The notes under the pieces are model-generated. The model worked only from the letters and a program-made list of their open reading frames with translations. It was not told where the DNA came from and searched no databases. Below, piece by piece: positions 15,258-22,474 of a DNA stretch of 64,000 bases. The DNA is from a virus. Where the stretch lies: the IMG/VR virus record IMGVR_UViG_3300034021_000678, positions 36,126 through 100,125 of that record; one strand, written 5' to 3'. Positions within the stretch are counted from its first letter, which is position 1, and every line of letters starts with the position of its first letter. A program made the position numbers and the translations under genes.

Positions 15258-17542
15258 TAGTAGAAACAAAGCCTACAAGTACTGTCTATAGACAGTTTAG
15301 TTTTGATTATGATAAGGTATCTCTTACTGACGACCCAACCCTTAAGAAAGTTCTTAAGAAGGACGTAGTAATTGAAACTTCTATCGCTGATGGCTACGAT
15401 TGGGTGATCCTAATCGGGTCAGAACCATTCAAGTTCTTCACTGGTAAAAGTTCTGTTACAGAATACTCTGGTAAAGTAGTGAATGATAAATTCATTCCTA
15501 CTATCAACCCTTCTATGCTTGCTTTCAAGCCAGAGGCTAAACCTCTTTGGGAAGACTCTGTAAAGTCTATTAATGCTTTTGTGACCGGTAGTAAATCCGC
15601 TCCTAAGTATAATATGGAGAACTTTAAAGGTATTCAAGACGAGACAGAAGCTTTCAAATACCTTTTATGGTGCAAAGAACAGCCCTACAAATACATAGGT
15701 CTTGACTCTGAAACCAGCGATCTGTACCCACGAAACGGGGAAGTGCTCGGTATTTCGATCTCGGCAGCGCCAAACACGGGCGCGTATATTCATGTAGACT
15801 GTATCAGCGAGCGAGTAGATGCGCTACTGCGCGAAATATTCAACACAAAGATTGTTGTGTTTCATAACGCCAAGTTCGATATGGGCTGGTTTGCTTATCA
15901 TTTTAGATGGTTCTTCCCTAATTTCGAAGATACCATGCTACTGCATTATACGCTAGACGAGCAGCCTGGCAACCACGGCCTTAAATCGCTAGCGCTTAAA
16001 TATACAGACTATGGGGACTACGAAGAACCCCTAGGGCAGTTTATTTCAGATTACTGCAAAACTCATGGCATCCTTAAGGGCGATTTCAACTACGGACTAA
16101 TCCCCTTCGATATCATGTGGCCTTATGCATCCATCGACGCTTGCGTCACGTTTCTTCTCTATGACAAGTTCCGTCGAGCTGTTGAGCGCAATCCTAGACT
16201 CCTGAAGATGTATGAGAATATCCTCATTCCTGGCTCTAGGTTCCTAACTAAAATTCAAGACAATGGTGTTCCTTTTGATATAGAGCGATTGAAGCTTGCC
16301 CAAAAGACCATGACAAAGGAAATTGATGAAGCGGTACAGAAGCTCAAGGCATACCCTGAGGTGGCGAAATTTGAGAGAGATCAAGCGGCCGAATTTAACC
16401 CAAATTCTGTTCAACAATTAAGGAAATTACTCTTTGACTATCTCGGACTTGAACCAACTGGAATTCTTACGGGAACTGGAGCGGATTCCACAAATGCGGA
16501 AGTCCTTGAACAACTCGCAGAAGCTCATCCGATACCAGCTCTTATACTCACCATACGAAAACAGGGAAAGATTAAAAACACTTATCTTGACAAAATCATC
16601 CCCGAACTTGATAGAGACAGCAAGCTTAGAACAAGCTTCAACCTACACTCCACCACAAGCGGACGATTGTCTTCCTCCGGAAAATTAAACATGCAGCAGT
16701 TGCCGCGGGATAATCCAGCGGTTAAAGGCTGTATCAAAGCTCGCCCAGGGTACAAGATTGTATCAATGGACTTGACCACAGCCGAGATGTATATCGCGGC
16801 TGTTCTATCCGGCGACCCTGAGCTTATGGACGTCTTCCGCAGCGGTGGGGACTTCCACTCTACTATCGCTAAGAAAGTGTTTAATCTTCCTTGTAAAGTT
16901 GAAGATGTAAAAAAACTATTCCCCGGCGAACGTCAGGCTGCTAAGGCTATCTCGTTCGGTATTCTATATGGTGCCGGCGCTAATAAGATTTCTGCTACAG
17001 TTACTAAAGGTATGCAAGAGTCTGACCCTGGAGCTATTTACACTAAGTCAGAAGCCCAAGAAGCTATTGACGATTACTTCAAGACGTTTAAGCGACTTAA
17101 GAAGTGGCTAAAAACGTCAGAAGAAAGAATTCTAGCAGACGGGTTCATTTACAGCCACTTTGGCCGTAAGCGTCGTCTTAGAAACATCAACAGCGATAAC
17201 AAAGGCATTATTGCCCACGAAGTTCGTTCTGGTATTAACTTCTTAATTCAGTCTCCTTCTTCGGACATTAACCTTCTTGCAGCTATTGAAATGCAAGAAT
17301 ATATAGAAGTAAAGAAACTGGACGCCAGCATCTTTGCTCTAGTACATGACTCTGTGCTTGCGGAAGTTAAAGACGAACACATTGATCAGTACTGTAAAAA
17401 ACTAAAAGCATTGATCGAAATGGACAGAGGACTAAATATCCCAGGTATGCCTATTGGATGTGAATTCAGTATTTCAGATGACTATTCTGAAGGCGGATTT
17501 GAGGAGAAGTTCTTTGGAGAGGACGATAAGATCGCTGCATAA
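15242..17542 (+). CDS. Family A DNA polymerase with 3'-5' exonuclease
   Basis: Proofreading domain: Exo I YIGLDSETSDLYP (D155, E157), Exo II FHNAKFDMGWF near 210, Exo III YASIDACVTFLLYD near 297. Polymerase: motif A reads VSMDLTTAEMYIAAVLSGD (catalytic Asp and Glu kept, but the usual SQI replaced by TTA), motif B RQAAKAISFGILYGAG, motif C ALVHDSVLAEV. The 766 aa length and absence of a 5' nuclease domain resemble T7-type replicative enzymes; the 5' nuclease is a separate gene at 24659. Overlaps primase by 16 bp. Principal replicase of the phage. Confidence 0.95.
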   Translation: MARVLIVETKPTSTVYRQFSFDYDKVSLTDDPTLKKVLKKDVVIETSIADGYDWVILIGSEPFKFFTGKSSVTEYSGKVVNDKFIPTINPSMLAFKPEAKPLWEDSVKSINAFVTGSKSAPKYNMENFKGIQDETEAFKYLLWCKEQPYKYIGLDSETSDLYPRNGEVLGISISAAPNTGAYIHVDCISERVDALLREIFNTKIVVFHNAKFDMGWFAYHFRWFFPNFEDTMLLHYTLDEQPGNHGLKSLALKYTDYGDYEEPLGQFISDYCKTHGILKGDFNYGLIPFDIMWPYASIDACVTFLLYDKFRRAVERNPRLLKMYENILIPGSRFLTKIQDNGVPFDIERLKLAQKTMTKEIDEAVQKLKAYPEVAKFERDQAAEFNPNSVQQLRKLLFDYLGLEPTGILTGTGADSTNAEVLEQLAEAHPIPALILTIRKQGKIKNTYLDKIIPELDRDSKLRTSFNLHSTTSGRLSSSGKLNMQQLPRDNPAVKGCIKARPGYKIVSMDLTTAEMYIAAVLSGDPELMDVFRSGGDFHSTIAKKVFNLPCKVEDVKKLFPGERQAAKAISFGILYGAGANKISATVTKGMQESDPGAIYTKSEAQEAIDDYFKTFKRLKKWLKTSEERILADGFIYSHFGRKRRLRNINSDNKGIIAHEVRSGINFLIQSPSSDINLLAAIEMQEYIEVKKLDASIFALVHDSVLAEVKDEHIDQYCKKLKALIEMDRGLNIPGMPIGCEFSISDDYSEGGFEEKFFGEDDKIAA

Positions 17543-18005
17543 AGTCAACTATCCCGTCTGGAAAGTAGACCAAGAACCCCTAACGGTTGATGGTTTAACC
17601 TTTGTAGGCGGGAATATAGTAGACGATAGAAACATCTCCGTAGCTACCCTGGGGGCTAGAAGACTACTTAGCCCTCACCCAATGTATAGGCTCTCAAAAC
17701 ACCGCGGAGATGTTATAGAGCTTATTAAAGACACCGCTAGTACCAAGTCCTGGTACATAGATAACCTAGGGTCTGTATTTAACTATAGACGAACGTCGAT
17801 GCAGGAACTTGTCTGTCACAAGATAGACAATATTATCTACAAAGACTTCTACTCGTTGATAATTTTGGAAGGAATAAACTTTCCAGTATTAGTTAGTAGA
17901 CCCCCAGTCGGGTCATTTGCCCAGATGTTGTATTATAAAGGCCTTCCTTGGAAGTTATATAATATAATGTACGAATGGGAAAAACCAACCCGGAAGAAAG
18001 TATAA
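17514..18005 (+). CDS. Hypothetical protein (163 aa) between polymerase and PhoH
   Basis: I place the start at TTG 17514, behind GAGGAG (17501-17506) inside the end of the polymerase gene; the longer frame extends further into polymerase without a ribosome site. The product begins ERTIRSLHKVNYPVWKVDQE and continues LTVDGLTFVGGNIVDDRNIS with a basic C-terminus (YEWEKPTRKKV). No family recognised, no membrane segment, mixed alpha/beta pattern. Its stop overlaps the PhoH start (TAATG), so it is translationally coupled in the replication operon. Confidence 0.6.
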   Translation: MERTIRSLHKVNYPVWKVDQEPLTVDGLTFVGGNIVDDRNISVATLGARRLLSPHPMYRLSKHRGDVIELIKDTASTKSWYIDNLGSVFNYRRTSMQELVCHKIDNIIYKDFYSLIILEGINFPVLVSRPPVGSFAQMLYYKGLPWKLYNIMYEWEKPTRKKV

Positions 18006-18760
18006 TGAGTTCACCAAATGGTAACTTACAGTTATCTCGCATTAAAGCCTTGAATCCAAGGCAAAAAGAGGTTTTAGCCTCAAATAAAAACTTAGTAGTC
18101 CATGGGGCTGCCGGCACTGGAAAAACTCTACTAGTTCTATATAGAGCCTTAGTAGAAGTACAAGCCCAGCGGAAAGAAAAAGTTATTATTATGCGTAGCG
18201 CTGTGCCTACGAGAAATATAGGGTTCCTACCAGGATCGGCTTCAGATAAAACTAAAGTATATGAAGCACCTTATATGGATTTAGCATCGCAACTATACCA
18301 AAGAGACGACGCGTATGCTATGCTTAAAAGACAGAAAAAAGTAGAGTTCGTATCAACCTCATTCATAAGAGGAATTAACACAGAAAATTCTTTTCTGATA
18401 GTGGACGAGTTTCAAAACATGAGCTTCCACGAGTTAGACTCCATTATTACTAGACTTGGTAAGAATTGTAATATTGCTTTTAGCGGAGACGCCGGGCAGG
18501 CCGACTTAGTAACTAATGGTTTAAAGCCTTTTATGAATATTCTTCAAAAAATGCCAGACCTGTTCGATGTAGTAGAGTTTGGAGTTGAAGATATAGTTAG
18601 AAGTGAGCTTGTAAAGCGCTACCTAACGGAAAAACATAAAATCAATGAAAACATTAAGCCTGATACTCCTATTACTGTTAGCGGCATGCTCGGGGACGCC
18701 AAACTATGCGTTTGTAAAAGAGCAGATAGCTCCTCCTACAGTAACGGAGCCACAGTATAA
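18005..18760 (+). CDS. phoH: PhoH-like ATPase
   Basis: Walker A VHGAAGTGKTLL (near residue 32-43), the family strand MRSAVPTRNIGFLPG, Walker B SFLIVDEFQNM and the sensor block FSGDAGQADLVTNG are all present in the order of PhoH proteins. ATG 18005 is preferred to the in-frame ATG at 17975 because GGAAG lies 8 bases upstream and it overlaps the previous stop. PhoH is a predicted ATP-dependent RNA helicase or RNase partner, very common in aquatic phages with uncertain role. The last 116 bases are shared with the hydrolase gene in another frame. Confidence 0.9.
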   Translation: MSSPNGNLQLSRIKALNPRQKEVLASNKNLVVHGAAGTGKTLLVLYRALVEVQAQRKEKVIIMRSAVPTRNIGFLPGSASDKTKVYEAPYMDLASQLYQRDDAYAMLKRQKKVEFVSTSFIRGINTENSFLIVDEFQNMSFHELDSIITRLGKNCNIAFSGDAGQADLVTNGLKPFMNILQKMPDLFDVVEFGVEDIVRSELVKRYLTEKHKINENIKPDTPITVSGMLGDAKLCVCKRADSSSYSNGATV

Positions 18761-19130
18761 AGAAGAAGATATAGAGTGTCTAACACAAAACATATACTTC
18801 GAGGCTAGAAATCAACCTATTGAGGGTCAATTTGCGGTAGCGGAAGTTGTTCTAAATCGTACAAAGGACCCTCAATTTCCTGATGATATATGCCAAGTAA
18901 TAAAGCAAAAAAATAAAAATGGTTGTCAGTTCTCTTGGTTCTGCGACGGTAAAAAAGACATTATGAAGGAAGAAAAAGCAATCCAGCTTGCAACCTACGT
19001 TGCAATTGCAATTTTAGAAAATCCTACTGATGTTACCCTCGGTGCTAAATATTACCACGCTGACTACGTCTCTCCCAAGTGGGGAAAAGAAAAAACAGTC
19101 GTTATAGGAGACCACGTATTTTATACGTAA
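18645..19130 (+). CDS. SleB-type cell-wall hydrolase, predicted lipoprotein (endolysin candidate)
   Basis: A short signal peptide with lipobox LAAC (lipidated Cys15: MKTLSLILLLLLAACSG) is followed by a hydrolase_2/SleB domain: LTQNIYFEARNQPIEGQFAV with the catalytic Glu, VVLNRTKDPQFPDDICQVI, GCQFSWFCDG, and GAKYYHADYVSPKW. SleB enzymes cleave peptidoglycan glycan strands (lytic transglycosylase type). This is the only lysis enzyme seen in the window. A lipoprotein anchor would place it on a membrane facing the periplasm of a Gram-negative host. It starts 116 bp inside phoH, an unusually long overlap. Confidence 0.85.
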   Translation: MKTLSLILLLLLAACSGTPNYAFVKEQIAPPTVTEPQYKEEDIECLTQNIYFEARNQPIEGQFAVAEVVLNRTKDPQFPDDICQVIKQKNKNGCQFSWFCDGKKDIMKEEKAIQLATYVAIAILENPTDVTLGAKYYHADYVSPKWGKEKTVVIGDHVFYT

Positions 19131-19134
19131 CATC

Positions 19135-20412
19135 ATGGCAAAAGCAGTTTTAACAAATAGAATATTCCTAGAAGTTAATCCAGAGCTTCAAAGCCACTTA
19201 CTGCGTTCCCTTACTTATAAGATACCCCAGTACAGAGATGATCTACCCCCTAAAATACTAACTAATGCTAGGATAATAAAAGATGGACTAATGTCCATAC
19301 CTAGCGGTAGAATGGACCTAATACCAGAAGACTACGAGATTGTTAATAGACGCTATCTAGATTTTGTTGACTTCCCGCCTTTTCTATGGGATCTGAGACC
19401 AAATCAAGCCGCTGTACACGATCACGTAGCTTCTGACTGTTTTATTAACGCTAATACAAGTTGGGGGAAAACTTTTACAGGACTAAAAATTGCGGGCAAG
19501 CTAGAGCAGAGAACACTAGTTATAGTGCATACTCTTGCTCTGCGAGATCAGTGGATAGCTGAATGCGAAAAAGTATATGGATTTACTCCTAGCATTATTG
19601 GTAGTGGTCGTTTTAATATCAATATGCCTATTAGTATTGGTAACATACAAACTCTTTATAGAGTTGCTGGGGATAAGATTAATAAGTCATTCGGCACTAT
19701 TATTGTGGACGAGTGCCACCATATTCCTTCTAGGACTTTTTCTGCTCTTATTGATGCAAGTCATGCCTTTTACAAGATAGGGTTGTCTGCTTCGGCAAAG
19801 CGTAAAGATGGTCTGCACGTACTATTCCCAGACTACTTCAGTAAGAAAGTATTCAAACCTGAAGAAGAGAATAGAATGGTGCCAACTATTCATCGAGTAA
19901 AACTTCCTATACGAGTAGCAGACGGAGAACAGCCTTGGGCTGTAAAGATAAATGATCTAGCCGATAACGAAGTCTACCAACGAACAATAGCTCTGATGGC
20001 GGCAAGTTACGTTGCTAAAGGGCACAAAGTATTAGTTCTTTCAAACAGAACTAAGTTGGTAGAAAGAGCCCACGATATAACCCCTAAAAGTGTGCTTATT
20101 ACCGGCACTACAAAAGATAGGGGCAAACAACTTGAGAAAATGCGAGACGGCTCACATAGCGTCCTATATGGTAGCTTGAGTATTTTTGCGGAGGGTGTGT
20201 CAGAAAATTACTTAAGTTGCCTGATAATTGCCACCCCTATTAATAACGAACCATTACTGGATCAGTTAATAGGGCGCGTGATTCGAAAGCAAGAAGGTAA
20301 GATAAACCCAGTTGTAGTGATGCCGCTTTTAATAGGAAAAACTGTAGAGAAGCAGCAACAACTCATGAAAGGCTATTTTATGAGAGCTGGTTATGAGGTT
20401 ATAGACCTCTAA
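19135..20412 (+). CDS. SF2 DEAD/DEAH helicase (UvsW-like)
   Basis: Q-like region RPNQAAVHDHV, motif I NTSWGKTFTGLKIAG (ANTSWGKT form), motif Ia LVIVHTLALRDQW, motif II IIVDECHHI (DECH), motif III GLSASAKRKDG, motif V FAEGVSEN and motif VI LIGRVIRKQEGK. The 425 aa length and order match UvsW/T5 D10-like helicases, which branch-migrate recombination intermediates and restart forks. It fits with the Mre11/Rad50-like pair and nuclease downstream. ATG 19135 starts 4 bp after the hydrolase stop; a promoter follows its end. Confidence 0.92.
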   Translation: MAKAVLTNRIFLEVNPELQSHLLRSLTYKIPQYRDDLPPKILTNARIIKDGLMSIPSGRMDLIPEDYEIVNRRYLDFVDFPPFLWDLRPNQAAVHDHVASDCFINANTSWGKTFTGLKIAGKLEQRTLVIVHTLALRDQWIAECEKVYGFTPSIIGSGRFNINMPISIGNIQTLYRVAGDKINKSFGTIIVDECHHIPSRTFSALIDASHAFYKIGLSASAKRKDGLHVLFPDYFSKKVFKPEEENRMVPTIHRVKLPIRVADGEQPWAVKINDLADNEVYQRTIALMAASYVAKGHKVLVLSNRTKLVERAHDITPKSVLITGTTKDRGKQLEKMRDGSHSVLYGSLSIFAEGVSENYLSCLIIATPINNEPLLDQLIGRVIRKQEGKINPVVVMPLLIGKTVEKQQQLMKGYFMRAGYEVIDL

Positions 20413-20422
20413 AAAATTAACC

Positions 20423-20451
20423 TTGACTTTGTCGAGAGGCTGTGCTATACT
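20423..20451 (+). promoter_or_regulatory. Sigma70-type promoter, TTGACT-17-TATACT
   Basis: TTGACT 20423-20428 and TATACT 20446-20451, spacing 17 bp. The predicted start (about 20457) falls after the ATG of the next open frame (20453), so the promoter probably serves the ssDNA-binding protein gene and a shortened form of the first gene. Confidence 0.7.
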
Positions 20452-20452
20452 T

Positions 20453-20830
20453 ATGATTCAATTCGACTGGTCAAGAGTAAAAAAGCTTTCCGAAGGCAAT
20501 AGCACTGAAATCATTAAGATTATGTCTGCTATTACTTGGCCTACGGGTATGCCCACACGACAACAGAAAAGATTAAATCCATATTATTGGAAAGATTTTG
20601 ACGGACTATCTTTTTTATTAGAACCTGAAAAGCTGCTAGTAAAAAAATATGAAATACCTATAAAAGAAATAGTAGAGTACATCGCGCTAGCTAGTAGACG
20701 ATCATTAGCTGAATATCTATTGACTAAAGAAACTACCCTGGATATTAGGTTAGCACCTTTTATACCCGAAAAAAACCAACTATTAACAATAACCAATACA
20801 GCAGTACACTTTATGTACGAACAAGGATAA
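20453..20830 (+). CDS. Hypothetical protein (125 aa) ahead of the ssDNA-binding protein
   Basis: ATG 20453 gives a product beginning MIQFDWSRVKKLSEGNSTEI; an alternative in-frame ATG at 20522 (MSAITWPTGM) would fit better with transcription from the promoter that overlaps the first start. Residues 30-60 (MPTRQQKRLNPYYWKDFDGL) are basic and aromatic; the rest is helical and ends FMYEQG. No family recognised. The gene lies 4 bp before the ssDNA-binding protein and may take part in replication. A TTG inside the -35 box cannot be the start. Confidence 0.6.
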   Translation: MIQFDWSRVKKLSEGNSTEIIKIMSAITWPTGMPTRQQKRLNPYYWKDFDGLSFLLEPEKLLVKKYEIPIKEIVEYIALASRRSLAEYLLTKETTLDIRLAPFIPEKNQLLTITNTAVHFMYEQG

Positions 20831-20834
20831 AACA

Positions 20835-21485
20835 ATGGCACTATCATTTAATACAGTAAAAGGCGAAGCAGAGCGCGAGAAAGTACCAAGCTACAAAATG
20901 AGAGACGGTGAAAACCGTATCCGTATTGTTGGAGGCGTTCTAGGCCGTTATATCTATTGGATTCCTAACGCGGACGGGGCGAAATCGCCTGTAGAGTGTC
21001 TGGCGTTCAATCGTGACACGGAGAAGTTCGATAATAAGGAGAAAGACCATGTTAAAGAATACTACCCCGATATTAAGGCTGACTGGGCTTACGCAAGCCT
21101 TTGTGTAGATATGAAAGACCCAACTAAGGTCTTGATTTTCAACCACAAGAAGAAACTTTTCAATACTATCGTAAGTCTTGTAGAAGACCTAGGCGACCCC
21201 GGCAGCATCAAAGACGGCTGGGAAATTGTTTTCACAAAAGCGAAAACAGGCCCCAAGGTGTTCAACGTAGAATACACACTTCAGCAAATGAAGTGCAGCA
21301 AGAGCAAAGGCCCGCTAGCTGCTGAGATTGCAGCTATGTTTGAAACTCATCCTACTATTGATGAAGTTCTCAAGCGTGCCCCTCCGGAAGATATCAAGAA
21401 GTACCTTGATAATCTTCGTGCAGGCGCTCCGACTGGTAAAGCCGGCGAAGCTGTGGATGACGAGATCCCGGCTGATTTTAGCTAA
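20835..21485 (+). CDS. Single-stranded DNA-binding protein (gp32-like)
   Basis: 216 residues. An OB-fold-like core starts KMRDGENRIRIVGGVLGRYI and includes CLAFNRDTEKFDNKEKDHVK and FNHKKKLFNTIVSLVEDLGDPG, followed by a flexible acidic tail ending DDEIPADFS. The core motif order and acidic tail are those of the short gp32-type proteins of aquatic phages; the tail usually recruits replication partners. Codon use is more uniform than that of neighbours, AAGGAT precedes the start and an intrinsic terminator follows at once, all suggesting high expression. Binds ssDNA at forks and recombination intermediates. Confidence 0.8.
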   Translation: MALSFNTVKGEAEREKVPSYKMRDGENRIRIVGGVLGRYIYWIPNADGAKSPVECLAFNRDTEKFDNKEKDHVKEYYPDIKADWAYASLCVDMKDPTKVLIFNHKKKLFNTIVSLVEDLGDPGSIKDGWEIVFTKAKTGPKVFNVEYTLQQMKCSKSKGPLAAEIAAMFETHPTIDEVLKRAPPEDIKKYLDNLRAGAPTGKAGEAVDDEIPADFS

Positions 21486-21491
21486 ACAGAG

Positions 21492-21516
21492 AGGCGGGCT
21501 TTCGGGCCCGCCTTTT
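21492..21516 (+). terminator. Intrinsic terminator after SSB gene
   Basis: Stem AGGCGGGC (21492-21499) pairs with GCCCGCCT (21506-21513) around a 6-base loop, followed by a short T run. Seven bases after the stop codon; no promoter is visible before the next gene. Confidence 0.88.
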
Positions 21517-21532
21517 CTAACCTAAGGGTACC

Positions 21533-22474
21533 ATGATATTATTTACTGCCGATATACACATAAAATTAGGGCAAAAAAATGTACCTGTTGACTGGGCAGT
21601 CAATAGGTATAATTTATTTCTAGAACAGCTCACAAAAATACCACACTCCCTGCATATTGTAGGTGGAGATATTTTCGATAAATTACCTTCATTAGCAGAA
21701 CTTGGTATATTCTTTAAATTTGTTCAACAATGTACCGAAGAAACTATATGTTATTCTGGCAACCATGAAGCCACTAAGAAGAATGAGACTTTCTTTTCTT
21801 CTTTAGTAGATGTAGTTAGCGCTTTAAATCCTAAAGTAAAGGTACTAATAGGTACATATACTGATCCGTACAATCGATTTAGTATTTTACCTTATGAAGA
21901 TTTACATAAAAAAGGTGCGATTGAAGCTTTGCCAGAACACGCTATTTTTACCCACGTAAGAGGTGAGATTCCTCCCCATGTCAAACCAGAGGTGGACCTT
22001 GAAAAATTCGCAAGATTTCCTATTGTATACGCGGGGGATTTGCATAGTCATAGCAATAGTCAGCGTAATATTGTTTACCCCGGCAGCCCAATGACTACAA
22101 GTTTCCATAGAAATAACGTGGAAACAGGGTACATACTTATAGATGAAGATGATCTAACAAAATGGACTTGGCATAAATTTGATCTGCCACAGTTAATAAG
22201 AAAAACAGTATCTAGTTCGGAAGAGATGATTCCAACTAAGTATGACCACACAATTTATGAAATAGAGGGCGACCTCCAGCAATTAAGTACAGTAGAACAT
22301 TCAGACCTATTAGACAAAAAGATAGTTAAGAGAAATACAGAAGTAACTATCAATCTAATGGATAAGACTATACCAGAAGAATTAGACATATATCTGGAAG
22401 AAGTCTTAAAACTACCTGCTGATACAAGAAGCGCTGTTTTGGAGATTTTCAATGCTTATCATGGAAGAAGTTAG
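21533..22474 (+). CDS. Recombination nuclease, SbcD/Mre11/gp47-like
   Basis: Metallophosphoesterase motifs in order: LFTADIHIKLGQ (DxH, residues 5-7), IVGGDIFDKLP (GDxxD), CYSGNHEATKK (GNH[E]), VYAGDLHSHS (GDxH) and VYPGSPM. The 313 aa length fits phage gp47 homologues. It pairs with the Rad50-like ATPase that overlaps it by 23 bp. Together they resect DNA ends and degrade structured or host DNA, supporting recombination-dependent replication. Start ATG 21533 is preceded by AAGGG. Position behind a terminator suggests lower expression than SSB. Confidence 0.92.
   Translation: MILFTADIHIKLGQKNVPVDWAVNRYNLFLEQLTKIPHSLHIVGGDIFDKLPSLAELGIFFKFVQQCTEETICYSGNHEATKKNETFFSSLVDVVSALNPKVKVLIGTYTDPYNRFSILPYEDLHKKGAIEALPEHAIFTHVRGEIPPHVKPEVDLEKFARFPIVYAGDLHSHSNSQRNIVYPGSPMTTSFHRNNVETGYILIDEDDLTKWTWHKFDLPQLIRKTVSSSEEMIPTKYDHTIYEIEGDLQQLSTVEHSDLLDKKIVKRNTEVTINLMDKTIPEELDIYLEEVLKLPADTRSAVLEIFNAYHGRS

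Noticed and set aside
17975-18004. Earlier PhoH start at 17975
   Set aside because: ATG 18005 has a GGAAG site and overlaps the previous stop; the extra ten residues are not typical of PhoH.
20423-20452. TTG start giving ten extra residues
   Set aside because: The TTG is the first half of the -35 box and would be upstream of the transcript start.
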